Below, piece after piece: positions 35,877-47,760 of a DNA stretch of 64,000 bases. Below the pieces are notes generated by a model. The model had not been told where the DNA came from. It worked only from the letters and a program-made list of their open reading frames with translations, and made no database searches. The translations under genes were made by a program, and so were the position numbers. The stretch lies in NCBI GenBank assembly GCA_021234155.1, contig JAJEKV010000173.1, positions 553,843 through 617,842 of the forward strand. The letters are read 5' to 3'. This stretch comes from Isoetes taiwanensis. Taxonomy: Eukaryota > Streptophyta > Lycopodiopsida > Isoetales > Isoetaceae. How positions within the stretch are numbered: position 1 is the stretch's first letter; every line of letters begins with the position of its first letter.

Positions 35877-37450
35877 TATTCATTCTACCATTTTTTCGTT
35901 CTCTCTTTTTTTCTTTTTTTAATCCCCTTGTCCCTCCCTTTACCTTCCCTTTCCCCTTCCCCTTTTTCCCTTTCTCTTTTTTTCTCATGGGCTTTTTTCC
36001 TTTCTTTTTTATCTTTCCCTAGCTCTTTCTATTTTTCCCTTTGTTTTTTCCCTTCCTTTTCCTTTTCCTATTCTTTTTTTCTTTCCCGTTTCCCATGCAT
36101 TTTTTCGTTCTCTTTTGCTCACCTTTTTATGTGCCCTTTTTCTTCCTTTCCCCACCCACTTCCTCTTGATCACGTGCCCTTTTTTTCCATCTCTTTTCCC
36201 ATTTCCCTCTCCCCTTTTCCTCGTGCCCTTTTTCAACTTTACATTCCCTTTTCTGCTTCCCTTGTCCTTTCAACTTTACATTCCATTTTCATCCTTTCCC
36301 GACCCTTTTGCTTTTCCCTGTGCCCTTTTTCCTCTTCCTTTCTCTTCCCGCTTCCTTTTTATTTTCTCTTTCCCTTTCCTTTCCCTTTTCATATGCCTCT
36401 TTCTATTCCCTTTTCTCAACTTTTTTTATGTGCCTTTTTTCCTTCTTTCCCCATCCTCCTCACCCTTTTTGCCTTTTCAATTTCTCCTTTCCTATTTTTC
36501 TTATTACTTTTCGCTTTTCCATGTTCTTTTTCCCTTTCTTTTTCCTCTTTACTCACCCTTTTCTTCCTCCCTTTTGTCCCATGCCCTTTTCCCCTTCCTC
36601 CTTTTCTGTTCCTTGTTCCTTACTCTTTGCCTCTTCTACTTTTCCACCACCATTTTCCTCCTTTTTCCATCTTTTTCCTCTCCCTTTTTCTAGATGCTCT
36701 TTTTGCTTCCCTTTTCTTCTTTCTTCACCCTTTCTCTCTTCCCATTTTTTCCACGCCCTTTCCATTTTCCCCTTTTCCTCGTGCCATTTTTCCAGATTCT
36801 CTTTTGCCCTTTTCCTCCCTCTCTTTTTCTTTTTCCTATTTTTCCTTAACTTTTTCTCCTTTTCTCACCTTACTTTGTTACCCTTTTCCCGGTGCCCTTT
36901 TACCTCTCCTTTTCTGTCCCATTTTCTATTTCCTTTTCCTTTCCTTTTCCCATCTTTCCTTTTTCATCCTTTCTAATTCCTTTTTCATCCTTCCTAGTTT
37001 TTATTTTTTTTCCTTTACTTCTTTTCACTTCATTTCTTTTTCACTTTTACCCTTTTTACCTTTTTCCTTCTTTTTTTCCTTTTCCCTCTTTCCTTTTCCA
37101 TTTTTTTTCTTGTTTTTGTTTCCCTTTATCTTTATTTTCCTCTTCCTTTTTTCCCTTCCCCTCTTCCTTTTTCCTTTTCCCATTTCCCTTTTTGACTATC
37201 GGATTGAGTGAATTTTGGCCATCGGTCATTTTATCTTCCCTTTTTCCCTTTTCTCCTTCTCTTTTTGTTTTCCCTTTCCTTACTTTTTTTTTTTTCCTTT
37301 TCCTTCTTCCCCTTTTTTGTTTTCTATTTTTCCTTTTCCATTTTTTATTTTTTCATATTCTTATTTCTCCCGTTTTCTCTCTCACTTTTCCTTTTCCTTC
37401 TCTCATTTTCCCTTCCCCTTTTCCTTTTTCCCTTTTCCCTTTCATCGTTC
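35877..37450. repeat. 1.5-kb polypyrimidine tract
   Basis: Almost pure T and C on the plus strand, made of TTTTCCC, CCTTTTTC and TTCCC words with rare A or G. The long Phe/Pro/Ser/Leu frames here are composition artefacts. Near the right end a 40-bp purine-containing segment (GGATTGAGTGAATTTTGGCC at 37200) is repeated in altered form at 37463 (GGATTGAGTTAATC), giving a final unit of about 262 bp. Such a tract can form triplex (H-) DNA. Confidence 0.95.
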
Positions 37451-38008
37451 AACTTCGACTGTTGGATTGAGTTAATCATATTGGAGCCATGGTCAAGATG
37501 AAACTTTAGTTGAAGACACGCACACATCATCTCCACCGTTGGTCAATCAAATCCTTGATCGTCCGATCTAGGGCTCCATTGAAGACAACACGCTTTAACA
37601 TTATAATATAAGATTGTATAAAAAATGGTATAATTTGCCATGTGAGAGGAGCTTGAATGGTTATTGCTATTTTGGGTGCTTTGCAGCTCCCCTTTTTCAT
37701 GGATGTTTTTGCAAAGGCTGAATTGCAGATTGTAAGGAACGCCAACCAAATTTGGAAGGCACGAGCCAATTTTTGTCATGCCCTGTGATATGCGTCCAGA
37801 AGGCGCCGTCTGCGACAGGGAGGCCAACGCAGCCCCGCGTGCCTGGGCCAGAGATGGCCGGTCTGTTGCACCAATTGACAGGTGGGGGTTTGTTTTTTTA
37901 CATGAAGATCTCGTGGCCCGGGGCACAGGGTTTGCTTGGTTCTTTGTTCTTTGTTTCTTTGGCACAGGGCAGTGGCGGAGAATTCATTCCGGACTCCTGC
38001 CCAGGACG

Positions 38009-38161
38009 AATACCATCTCCTATGCCGAACGGATCTGGCAAATATCATCTGCCCAGGATCTGGCAAATACCATCTCCTATGCCGAACGGATAAGTGATAT
38101 TTTTCAAAGCTGCCACATCCTATGCCGAACGGATAAGTGATATTTTTCAAAGCTGCCACAT
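38009..38161 (+). repeat. Small tandem repeats (43 bp and 27 bp units)
   Basis: TCCTATGCCGAACGGAT occurs three times (near 38020, 38077 and 38118). A full 43-bp unit TCCTATGCCGAACGGATAAG...GCTGCCACA is in tandem at about 38077-38118 and 38119-38161. ATCTGGCAAATA is also doubled. No coding is supported. Confidence 0.8.
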
Positions 38162-39267
38162 TTGTGAGAACAAGACGACGCCGCCGTTAATAGTGGCAAC
38201 AAAGAAAGGCAACAGATCTAGTTAGGCCTAAGCTGAGCACGGTCTGCGATGGGCGATGCCAAGCTTTGCCCCGGTGGGCAGTGTGGTTCAGCAGTGCAGG
38301 CCTCATGCTGACCATTGGCTTTTTTATTTTGCTTTTTTCTTGTGCTTCAACCATGTGTTCGATCGACACCATAGGAAGTGGTTTTTTATTTTTGGGTCAA
38401 AATCTTAATGGCCATTGATCTGGCACAATACCAGGAATATCCCACAGATCAATGGCTCTAGAACTTGAAATAAAACCCATAAAGATGTGAAAAAGAGAAT
38501 TGAACTGAAATTGTGGGACATGAATAACGTTTTGCCTAAATTACGTTCCAAATACTAGACGGCGCAATAATTTGCAGTAATTTCAGGCAAATGATATTTA
38601 TTAGTCCTGATTTTTGTCTTTTGGATTGTTTTTTTGGCACGTGTGCTTGGCTGGCACTGTAAGGTTTATTGTGGTGTGTTATGGGAGATGATGTTTTGCT
38701 TTGAAAAAAGAATAAAAATTCAAATTATATTGGTAAGTTCATGAATAACATATAAAACATTAAATATAGCATAAATGATAGCACACCAAAACAAAATTTT
38801 CAGTTTTTGTTTAACCACTACAAATATCGCAACAGCCTGCTCACTTGTTGATTTAGGGAGCATCAAGGTAGAGCTTGTATACCAGGGTGTAAATTCTATA
38901 CTGGTGATAAAAAAATGCGATATTATCAAGCACTTAAAGCACTTGGATCATGCCAGCCTTGTGTCACGCATTAAATGCGTGCACTGTTCCCCCACCGGTG
39001 CTACTAATTTTGTAGTTTTCCGTCTCTAATCATTTTAAACAGAGCTCGAGGTTGAAGCTTTTCGCGCCATAGCCATAGCCATAAGCCATAGCCTTTGCTG
39101 GAACCACCAGGAAAAAATTATCTAGAATCATGGAAGCAGTAGATTTTTTGATGAGGGACTCGTTCCTGCTCTGAAAATGAAATACATAGAGAACATAATT
39201 TCAAGGGGAAGATTGACTATCAGTTTGGAGAGAGGAACTTGGCAGAAGCAAGAGCATAAAAATATCG
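38162..39267. other. Intergenic stretch containing the inverse copy of the 25-bp repeat
   Basis: The segment GGTGTGTTATGGGAGATGAT at about 38673 is the complement of the repeat at 28599-28625. The sequence also has a CATAGC triplication near 39066-39090. Otherwise nothing was recognised. Confidence 0.4.
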
Positions 39268-40795
39268 TTGGTCCAGCTGCATCTAAAAGAAGAATTGAAC
39301 ATCTTGATAAAAAAGCTTTATCAGAGTGAGGGATTGTGCAATAACGAGCTCAAAAAACAGATTGCCTATGTTTTTATATGGGAAAATTGTACATCTGCAC
39401 AACAGAATCCCGAAAAGCACAAGATAAATTGGGCTGCTGCTGGAGCTCAAATCATGAAGTACAGGGATTGTGCAATAACTGCTTTTGCGTGGGAAAATTG
39501 CACATCTACACAACGGAATCCCGAAAAGCACAAGATAAATTGGATTGCTGCTAGAGCTCAAATCATGAAGTACAGGAATTGCAGGAAGCAGGATACAGTG
39601 GAATCAAAAAACATTTTAGGCAAGAAGCCGGTAGAAGCCAAAGGGAAAGCCAAAAGGGAAAAGTTGATGGCATGAAGTTGTAGTGATGAATCAGAATCTT
39701 TTACAACGTGGAAGTGATCGAGAATGAAATAACATGGCTATGAATGAAAAAGAAGCCTTTGCGTCCGAGTTGAATGACATCATAGTCAACTTACCAGCAG
39801 AGGAGATATCAAACCAAGCTTTAAGTGTCAATATGGCAGAAGCAAACAGTAATATTGAGAGAATGAAAAAGGAATTAGAAGTTAAGAAATCTTTGCATAT
39901 AACTCCACAGTTAGAAAGAGATTGCTGACCTTGATACAAATATTATCATGCTTGAGGGATATCTTGCAAAAAAAATGGCAGGTTATAGGAAGAGCAATCC
40001 AGTTACAGTTTTAAGAAAGGAAGATTTGTAAGGGAAAATTTAGATGAAGGAAGCTAACTTGTCAACATTCAGATCCAATCTCAAGAATCTGGAACAATTG
40101 AAAGGTATGAAAGATTCACTACTTATCGTCAATGCAATTAGTAGAAACAAACCTTTCATATTTATGGATCGGTGCTGCATGCGGATTAGCATTCTCCAGT
40201 GATTGCTTGCTATCAGTGAAACTAAAGTGTGATCATGCGTACCACTTACTCTGCACAGCTCTGTTGGCTAAAGATAAATGCATTGTTTGTAATTCAAGTA
40301 TCAATTCTGCTTTATTTGTAGAGCTTGCTATGCCAGTACCTGAAAATACAGGATCACTTTCCAGTGTATATAAATATGTTGGGAATTTACTTTAGATGTT
40401 CCTGCTGTGCTATCATCAAATTCAAGATCTCCTTATAAGATTGGAGTATTAATAGATGATGAGGGTGAAGCTGCGACAAAAAACCTTGGCAAGGTTGTTG
40501 AGGGGAAGCAAGATTCACAGACACGTAGAGAAAGTGAGACAGAAGAAGTAGTGAAAGAGCCTTTGAAAAAAAAAAAGAAATCATCAAAATCTAAAGAGCA
40601 TGTTCAAATAAGAAACAGAAAAGCAAAGACATACCAACTAAAAAAAGAAAAAGAAAAAGCAAGCAAGAGAATATATCAATTTAGGTATAGGAGGATTGAT
40701 CTTAAAGATGCAGTCAATGTACACATTGTTCCTCAACAGTTCAAACACTTAAATCACTTAACAATTCTTCAACTTGGGAAAGTATCATCATGACA
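39268..40795 (+). pseudogene. Decayed coiled-coil/RING-type protein
   Basis: Frames in sequence form one protein. The frame 39268-39675 contains a 105-bp coding duplication (NPEKHKINW and IMKYR each twice). The frame 39734-39928 is Glu/Lys-rich and helix-like (NIERMKKELEVKKSLH), then continues frame-shifted as IIMLEGYLAKKMAGYRKSNP. At about 40160-40290 a RING-like zinc site is split by a frameshift: an upstream DRCC and ACG supply the C-x2-C pair, and LKCDHAYHLLCTALLAKDKC followed by IVC supplies C-x-H-x2-H-x2-C and C-x2-C. The tail at 40407-40793 is rich in Lys (EPLKKKKKSSKSKEH). RING domains usually act in ubiquitin transfer. Frameshifts and stops make this copy inactive. Confidence 0.45.
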
Positions 40796-41548
40796 ACTAA
40801 ATCTATTGCAGTTGACATTATTGAAGAAGAAGATCAGTCCACAATTGTCTTCTTCCCCAAAATCGACTGATTTGCACAAAATACCTATTGTGGAAGAAAG
40901 TGAGGGCACAAGCACAGGGTCTAAAAAAGAAGAAATGGTGACTATGCTTTTGCTTCTGCACATTTGCTCCGAGGTTCAACATGTTATCTAATGCTTTGTG
41001 AGATTCGGGTTTACGGGACTGAAAACGGCACATCAAAAGGTCCCAAAAGATTTATTGTAGGTTGTTCCCTATGTTGCTCCAACTCCTACCTCGGCTCAAA
41101 TTCTCTACCAGAGAAGTTGAAGTTTAACACAGCCGATGAAAGAAAGTTGGCAAAAAAAAAAAACAGTATTAAAATTGGATCAGTCTAAAAGGTATCATTT
41201 GATAGGCGTTTTCTATGTTAGCATATATGATCGCATCCTTGCTCCATCTTACATGATGCATAGGACCAGATCTAATGAGCACATGCATGTTCTGTTGAGA
41301 TCTTTCAAAGGGACTCCATATGTTGTACTCACTCTAGCGGATCGTATTCTGTTCAAGCCTGTGACGGACAAAAAATAACTTGGCACGATCCTGCGTTGCT
41401 GAAAAGAAAAAAATATTACATCAAATCTGGCAACCATTTTATTTTTACAGCTCCGGTCCTATGTGGAATGTTGGATCATGTGAATAGTAAGCTGAATTCG
41501 CGAAAGTTTATGCAAGAAAGTGGGCAAGGATTTTGAATGGTAACGTGA
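40796..41548 (+). pseudogene. Downstream part of the decayed 39-41 kb gene block
   Basis: Several short frames in the same direction continue protein-like sequence: IPIVEESEGTSTGSKKEEMV at about 40880-40940, YHLIGVFYVSIYDRILAPSY at 41195-41255 and HVLLRSFKGTPYVVLTLADR to about 41345, ending FKPVTDKK. The product is not recognised. It is followed directly by the shared 3'-flank module. Confidence 0.3.
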
Positions 41549-41665
41549 ATATCTAGCATTATAACATGGGGTTTTTTTTGTGATTTTATACGCTTTTTGG
41601 CATGGTTTTCATATGATTTCATGGGCGTATTGCACGAGGCATACTAATCAGTACATCTAGAGTGC
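41549..41665 (+). repeat. Shared 3'-flank module, copy 2
   Basis: Matches 3041-3156: GCATTATAACA, GGGGTT with a T run, ACGCTTTTTGGCATGGTTTT, ATACTAA and CTAGAGTG in the same order. See the entry for copy 1. Confidence 0.7.
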
Positions 41666-41727
41666 ACCAAGTTTTTGCATGCAATTTGTGCAATTTTTGT
41701 TTCATCCTCCTCAATGGTTAAGATCAG

Positions 41728-41792
41728 AGGGCTTACAAAGAAAGCCCTCCTTTAATTCAAAAAGATCCAAGGGCTTATAATAAAAGCCCTTT
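41728..41792. repeat. Two adjacent hairpins with AGGGCTT/AAGCCCT stems
   Basis: AGGGCTTACAAAGAAAGCCC at 41728 and AAGGGCTTATAATAAAAGCC at 41769 each form a 7-8 bp stem with a loop of about 6 bases, 20 bp apart. The stems are near-identical and the loops differ. A 16-bp direct repeat GGCCGATTCTAACTGT follows at 41841 and 41869. Confidence 0.65.
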
Positions 41793-42682
41793 TCGCATGA
41801 GATTCTAGACAGCCGGAATTAGGGCACGGTTAGGGTTTGTGGCCGATTCTAACTGTGTTGATCTCAGGGCCGATTCTAACTGTGGGGTTGCACCCTCAGG
41901 CTTTAATTCTTCCCTCTGTTCCACCCGGGTGGTCCTTCTGCAGAGTTTTTTGCAGTGTTTTTGAAGCAGTTCGATCCAAGGGGGTAGGTCAGTTCGCCCT
42001 TTTTAGTTTTCCATTCAGGTGTATTCCTGCAGGGATTTTTTTATGGGTCAGCACCAGGTACATTTTTCTGCAGAAGTTTCTTCGGGGTCAGCTCCAATTG
42101 TTTCAGGGTGTAGCTGTAATTATTTGCAGTGATTGTTTGCTTAACTGACAGATCCATTTGCTCACCAAGTTGCAATCGTATTAAAGCTGAAAAAAGTTTT
42201 ATTGTGACCATTTGCTTGGCGAGGACGAGCTAATCGATCTGTCATGGAGCTCAAATTGTGCATGTGGGCAAGCCAAATCAAGCAGCAAATGGGCACGAAA
42301 GAGGATTTGCTAAAAGTAAGACTGTTGAATATTTACAGATCATGCGGGATCTGGATTTTATTTAAGAATCTGAACTGCTTCTCATTATGAAGGGGTTTTG
42401 AGATGGGCTATGGCTTGCAAATGGGGAGTTGTTCTTTTTATGCTATCTTTTTTCCTTTGCAGCCCTGTGGTTCCGGCGGCCGTCGCTCAAATGGGGCTTG
42501 TCCAAATCGGCTTTCTTTACGTTAGATAATGCATCCATAGCTCGAGCTGCAAATGACTAAAGGGAGAAAAACAGCCATAGCCAATAGATTTGTGCCGCAT
42601 TGAAATGCTTAAACTGAACGGCTTGTTTCCGACACTTCACCCAAATTCCTAATCTCAGATGCTTTATTCATGGGCCCAATAC

Positions 42683-42958
42683 TTAAATTTTGCTATCCCA
42701 CTGTAGCCTTCCTCTTAATTCCGGGCGTTTGTTTCTCAGTTGCAGCAAGAAGGTATCTTCGTCCTTGGCAGTTGAGAGGGAGTCTTTGTTGCCCAAAATT
42801 TTGTTTTCAAGATTTTTGCTTTCAGGTCTCTCTTCTTTTTTTATGATTGCATCTTCGTCCTTGCTTCCCAAAACCTTGTTTTCAAGATGTGCTTTCAGTT
42901 CCCTCCATTTTGATTGCATCTTCGTCATTGACAGTGAGATTTGAGCTTTGCTTCCCAA
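42683..42958 (-). other. Open frame with an internal LENK-LG-KD repeat
   Basis: The 91-codon frame contains LENKVLGSKDEDAI and LENKILGNKD, reflecting a DNA repeat in which ATTGCATCTTCGTC occurs twice (near 42846 and 42916). The sequence is hydrophilic and helix-like, with no recognised domain. It may be a remnant or chance. Confidence 0.2.
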
Positions 42959-43720
42959 CCCTTGTTCCTAGTTGGCTTTCTGGTTCTCTGTTTGGTTGCA
43001 CCATGCCCAGCAGGTTGCAAACTCGTGTGCGGATTTGTTGACTGCGTAATCAGAGGTCCGATGCCCTCAGTTTTTTTAAGGGCAGTGACTAAATTAGAAA
43101 GACATCAATGTCTCAGCGACATCAGCAAGAGGTATATCTGCAACCTCGTCAAACATGGGATCTCAGGATCTCAGGATATGCACAACAGCAGGAAGGTTAC
43201 TTTCAAGAAGATCACTCTGCTTTGCAGTTCTTTGAGAACATGCAACAGGAGGGCATAATGGTATGCAACAGGAGGGCATAATGTTAGACCAGATAACATC
43301 CTTAAAGCAGGGAGAGAACATCCATGAACTTATTATTGGAAGGACGTTTCAGGTGAACATTGTCCTTGGGAATAAACTTTGATAGGTATTCCAAGTGTGC
43401 AAGCTTAGAGGATGCAGAGAGAGCTTTTTGACAAGTTGTTGGATAGAGATATAGTGTTGTGGATTCATATGATTTCAGCACATACACACATGAGCACTTT
43501 ATGTGCCTTCACAAATGGCAAATGCTTTTATTAATAGGCCGTTGGTAATGGAGACAATTTTTTGGAACTGACCAAGTAATGGCAAATGTCGTTGTCATTA
43601 GTTTTACTAAACTGCTGTTCATACGAGTAGGTTGTTTAACGATTTAGGCCCTTAAAGTTTATCTACGTTTGTTTTTGTTAGGGCCCGAAGGACTCAAGAT
43701 TTTTTGTAATATAGCAATCA

Positions 43721-44157
43721 ACACACAACTACCATTAACATTATTAACACAAACCATTGCATTTAAAACATTTAAATTAAAATCCCCCTTAAATCCCTTT
43801 TGGTTTGGGTGCATATTCACACGGGGGGTTACGTAGGGCAGCGAGAGCCCCAAAAAATTTACAATACATGTGCAAAATTAACACCATTGAGTACATTCTC
43901 TCAAACCTTATAGTATTTTGCAAACTTTAATATACAGTATACAAAAACTTGTACATGCATACCCCACAAATGAGGATCGCTATGTACGGTCCAGATCTTG
44001 GAATAAAGGGCAAATATGCCCATCCGACAGCTCTCGTTGCCCGGAGTAACCCCCCATGTGAATATGCACCCAAACCAAAAGGGGTTTAAGGGGGATTTTA
44101 ATTTAAATGTGTTAAATGCAATGGTTTGTGTTAATAATGTTAATGGTAGTTGTGTGT
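43721..44157. mobile_element. Fold-back MITE, copy 2
   Basis: Same orientation, terminal inverted repeats and unique centre as the element core at 5427-5858. The ends are ACACACAACTACCATTAAC and its complement. The 18-bp outer extension of copy 1 is absent, which places the true element border at or near these bases. No flanking target duplication is clear. The frames across the arms mirror each other because of the inverted repeat. Confidence 0.85.
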
Positions 44158-44479
44158 CGAGTGCAATGAAATCATCATCAACACAATGTATAGAGAGCCC
44201 TTTATTGAGAACCTACGGCAACTCAGAAATCAACATCAAACACTCGGATCTCCCATGCAAGAAAAAACTGAAAATTGGCTAGTATGTTACTAGCTTATAG
44301 TGACCTATTTGTGTACTTTTCAAGTCTAGAGGATCACCGTCACGTTTCTCTAGAGCCAGTATGGGTTTTTCTCGCTGGATTTTAGTTTAAAGGATCGCCT
44401 TCGTGATTGTTCGGACCTAATTGTTTTATTTGCTTTGCTCATTAGGATCATCATGGCGATCTTCCTAACCTTTTTTTTT

Positions 44480-44610
44480 ATAATACAAGAATTGCGTGAA
44501 GTGGCCACCACCATTCTAAAGGTTAAAGATCTGTATAACGAGAAGCAATGGATCTTTATGCAGGATGCTACATGATTTAAAGTTTTGTTAGTGGTGAGAA
44601 AATGGCTTAA
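44480..44610 (+). pseudogene. Left part of a methyltransferase-like gene, cut by a LINE
   Basis: The frame REVATTILKVKDLYNEKQW then IFMQDAT and FKVLLVVRKWLK reads up to the pentanucleotide tail of the minus-strand LINE. It probably belongs with the frame resuming at about 46690, since both run in the same direction and flank the LINE. Family assignment rests on the right part. Confidence 0.3.
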
Positions 44611-46690
44611 GAATAGAATAGAATAGAATAGAATAGGTTTTTAGCGTCCACGGAGACCAATTGGTCTATGGGACCCAAACAAAAAAGAGAGCAGCAAGCC
44701 TATTACTGACAGGATTAAAAAACCCCCGCCCCGAAGGGTTTTCGAGGGAAAAACCTTAGCAGTAATAAGCATGCTGGCACACTGTACAATTGCATAGGAC
44801 AGTTCAATGTCGTCCCGCAGGACACAAACGAGCCCGTGCATCCATAACCTCCTGGAGGTACGACCCCAACAAACCCACTGACGCCGTAGTCAATAACTGA
44901 TGCAACGGCTGGCCAGGCACTAGTAATCGACCATATCGCTCTCGGATATGGGCAAATGCTGGGCAGATCTGGAGGGCATGACATTCATCCTCAATCGCTA
45001 CCGGTGGCAACACCGCAAAGCCTTTGCTCGTGCTTCCCCGCCCAACGCCTGTTTCAATCGCGGAGGCGATGTGCCCCGTCTTGAATGGAAGCTATAAGTC
45101 CCAAGGCTTCTTCATGGGTAGCCGGGTGTGCTGGGCATTGGTGTGGGCCTCTTTGTGAGCCTAGGATTGACTTGTCTGGCTGATAGTGTGCCAGCTTAAC
45201 ATGTGTTAGAGCCTCTGCATCCCAGAGCTTGTGAAGGAAAGTAGCATCAAGGTATACTTTAAGTGCCTCGCGATCCTTCTTTGTCCCCGACACGGGCGCG
45301 ATCTCGTTTTGCCCGCACACCCCAAAGATGAGAACCACCGAGCACGCTTTGTCTTTCCAGCAGGATTTCAGGCGTTGGGGACCCATCGCCGTGGCCAAGG
45401 CAAGGTGGGGCAAGCGTGTATCAGCCATAGCGACCACCTTTTGGAAGTAAACAATATGGCGTTCCAATGCAGCCCGTTGAAGGGGTAGGAAGCCTGTCTC
45501 CTGGAGTAGGATCTGGTACGGAACTGTGGACTTCACTCCCAGGGCCCGTGCCAAGAAGGCCTTCTGCACCTGCTCGAGGTCATTCCAGGTGTTGAGGGAT
45601 ATCACCGGGCCCCACACTTCTGCCCCATACAAAAGGACCGGCTCAACCAAGGCCCGAAACAAATGTGACTGGTGACCCCAAGCATACAACTCTGCCTTGT
45701 GGCTATTGTTCTGCATGGCATATAGTGCTTTCCAACCCGCCGCCGTGACCCGCAACCCGATAGCCGCGATCCCAATGGGTGGTAGTTGAGAACTCAATCC
45801 CCAAGTACTTGTAGGTCGAGCCACCTCTACCTCTTGCCCCCGGTAAGTGAATGTGGGAAGCCTTGGTCGACGAGATGATGCAACTAGCAAGCACCTAGTT
45901 TTGGCCAAGTTAACTCGCATGCCGCTGAATTGGCAAAAGTATCAAGAGCATCCAGTGTGCCGCATGTCCTCCGGAGTATAGGCCATGAGGTTGACATCGT
46001 CAAGATATATGAGTTGCGGATTGTGTGATGCATGAGATGTGCCGCACCTCCATGCTCGAGAGCCAATCTTCCAACCGATCAATGTATAGGCCAAAGAGTG
46101 TGGGGAGAGGGGACAACCCCGACGACGCGACTCCAATGCTACTAGTCACCGGCTGTCTTTGCCGATGTGATATGGCCCGAAAGCATGCCTCGTCAAAACC
46201 TATATAATCGTGCATTCTGCAAGTCCAGGGGGGTCCCCAGCTGCCGCAATCTGTCCCATAGCTTGTTGCGGGGTACTGTGTCGAATGCCTTTGCAAAATC
46301 CACGAAACAACAGTACAAGTTCTGCCGGCGATTCCTGCTATCCTCAATCAATGTGCGCAGAGTGAAGATATGATCAATGGTGGAATGTCTGGGCCGAAAA
46401 CCTGCCTGCGTAAGAGCTCGCACCTCCGTTTCCTCTGCCCATATTGTCAGCCGCTGCTCAAGGATGCCATCCAACAGCTTTGCAAAGAGAGAGCTGACCA
46501 TAATAGTACGGTAGTTGGCCGGGCATTGAGGGTCCCCTGCTTTGTAAATGGGCACTACTCTACTAGTAGTCCATTGCGTAGGGAAGCCTTCTTGCAATGC
46601 TTTATTGAACAATGCCGTGAGAACAGGCACCAGTGGAGGCCCAGCCCATTTCAGAAGTTGGGCAATGATCAAGATAATGCCCCTGACAAA
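44611..46690 (-). mobile_element. 5'-truncated LINE with (TATTC)n tail
   Basis: On the minus strand the element ends in a 3' UTR with CTCGAAAACCCTTCGGGGCG, GGTCTCCGTGGACGCTAAAA and a (TATTC)5 tail (44636-44611). The 5' end is within the RT fingers region near 46690. The same 3'-terminal phrase and a pentanucleotide tail recur near 49.53 and 50.43 kb. It inserted into the methyltransferase-like gene. No target duplication could be confirmed. Confidence 0.85.
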
Positions 46691-46696
46691 CTTCAA
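44804..46696 (-). pseudogene. LINE ORF2 fragment: reverse transcriptase and C-terminal region
   Basis: RT fingers at 46696-46193 read LLKWAGPPLVPVLTALFNKA, SRVVPIYKAGDPQCPANYR and GFRPRHSTIDH. Motif A follows (FVDFAKAFDTVPRNKLWDRL). Frameshifts follow, with a motif B relic (LSPLPTLFGLYIDRLEDWL). The catalytic box reads LIYLDDVNLMAY, so YADD has become YLDD. The thumb and connection at 45920-45054 include MRVNLAKTRCLLVAS, LVEPVLLYGAEVWG and VPYQILLQETGFLPLQRA. The C-terminal frame 45013-44804 has DECHALQICPAFAHIRERYG, matching the zinc-binding end of the LINE at 18.1 kb. The two elements are clearly of one clade. Endonuclease missing; inactive. Confidence 0.85.
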
Positions 46697-47250
46697 ACAA
46701 ATGGAATTGGGCTATATGCAACAGAATATCACGAACTATATTCTGGAGACTCTTCTGCCGTCATGATAGCCTATGTTGACCAGAGACTGATAAGAAAAAT
46801 AAAAAATAAAAAACAACGAAAGACAATGTTCGTAGCCAAATTCAAATATTATTGGATGAGAATGAATGTCGATTTGCTCTTCCAACCTCAAATGGATACA
46901 TCTTATGTTTCCTACATTGTGGAGCAGCTTCTTCCACAAGATAGATGTGTGCTTGACTTCTTTGCATCTGATACATTTTCTACGTTGCTTTAATCCAAGA
47001 GAAGAAGAGTGTGGCTTTGGAATATGATGACAGTTCAAAGTTGCTTTACTTACCTTGACAAGCTAGCTATAAGGGCTCCAGAAACAGAAGGCAAAGAGGA
47101 AGTGAAAGAGGAATCAAATTTCGAGAGGGGAGAACCTTCCGGAACGGCCCCTGGCATTAGCATCACTAAGACTATAATGATACCCAGTGACTTGGATGAT
47201 GTGATGAACAATTTTCAAGGTCATTATTATGCCGAGATTTGGGTATGACT
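46691..47250 (+). pseudogene. Methyltransferase-like gene, right part
   Basis: The frame to 46993 reads SSAVMIAYVDQRLIRKIKNK, FKYYWMRMNVDLLFQPQMDT and YIVEQLLPQDRCVLDFFASD followed by TF. The last part resembles motif I (D-F/P-F-x-G-S) of amino-methyltransferases that modify adenine or cytosine in DNA, preceded by a LLP-x-D-x-VLD approach typical of that fold. A frameshift near 46990 continues as ALIQEKKSVALEYDDSSKLL, which fits the next strand with its acidic residue. A final frame (47009-47248) is acidic with APGISITKTIMIPSDLDDVM. The match is by pattern only and the Gly of motif I is lost. The gene is broken by the LINE and frameshifts. Confidence 0.35.
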
Positions 47251-47304
47251 AATTTGGAGATGGATGTGGCCACTATAGATCCTTGTTTTTGAAAGCTAGC
47301 AGCT

Positions 47305-47760
47305 GTGAATGATGGTTTAGATGTCTTCATGCTACTATTGGATTATAAATTTGTGCCATGTTGTAACTTTGTACCAATTGCTCAAGATGAGCTAATAGAT
47401 GATGCAGACGAGCCTGAGGATACTATTGGGGCTAAATTCAGTAAGATAATTAATAGAATATGTCATAGGCCATCCATGCCCATTCTTAGTGCTCTAGAAG
47501 ATAACAAGATCTGGAAGATGACTTCAATGAGATAGTTAAGGAAAATCAGGGCCTTCAAAATTATGTCGTTGAGAATGAACAGGAGATCCAAGAATAAGTC
47601 TGGTTATCTGGCTACAATAAAATAAATATGGAAGATGACTTGGACTTAGGTCAACAACAAATAAACACGACAGCGACAAAAGTGACTATCAATACAGATG
47701 GGAATCCTAATGTTGTTAGGAAATCTCCTCCATGAAATGTACATAAAAGATCAGTGTAAT
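47305..47760 (+). pseudogene. Acidic ORF remnant downstream of the methyltransferase-like gene
   Basis: The frame 47305-47535 (MNDGLDVFMLLLDYKFVPCC, then ELIDDADEPEDTIGAKF) continues frame-shifted with IVKENQGLQNYVVENEQEIQ and ends near 47620. It is acidic and helix-like with no recognised domain. Same direction and similar decay as the gene before it, so probably the same element. Confidence 0.3.

Noticed and set aside
35862-37211. 449-codon open frame, very rich in Phe, Pro, Ser and Leu
   Set aside because: It follows from the polypyrimidine composition. All three plus frames are nearly open here and the peptide has no domain-like sequence.
43700-44175. GCAAT as target duplication of MITE copy 2
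   Set aside because: The two occurrences are not at equal distance from the element ends.
44595-46705. Target-site duplication AAATGG flanking the third LINE
   Set aside because: AAATGG occurs near both ends but is not adjacent to the tail, so it may be chance.
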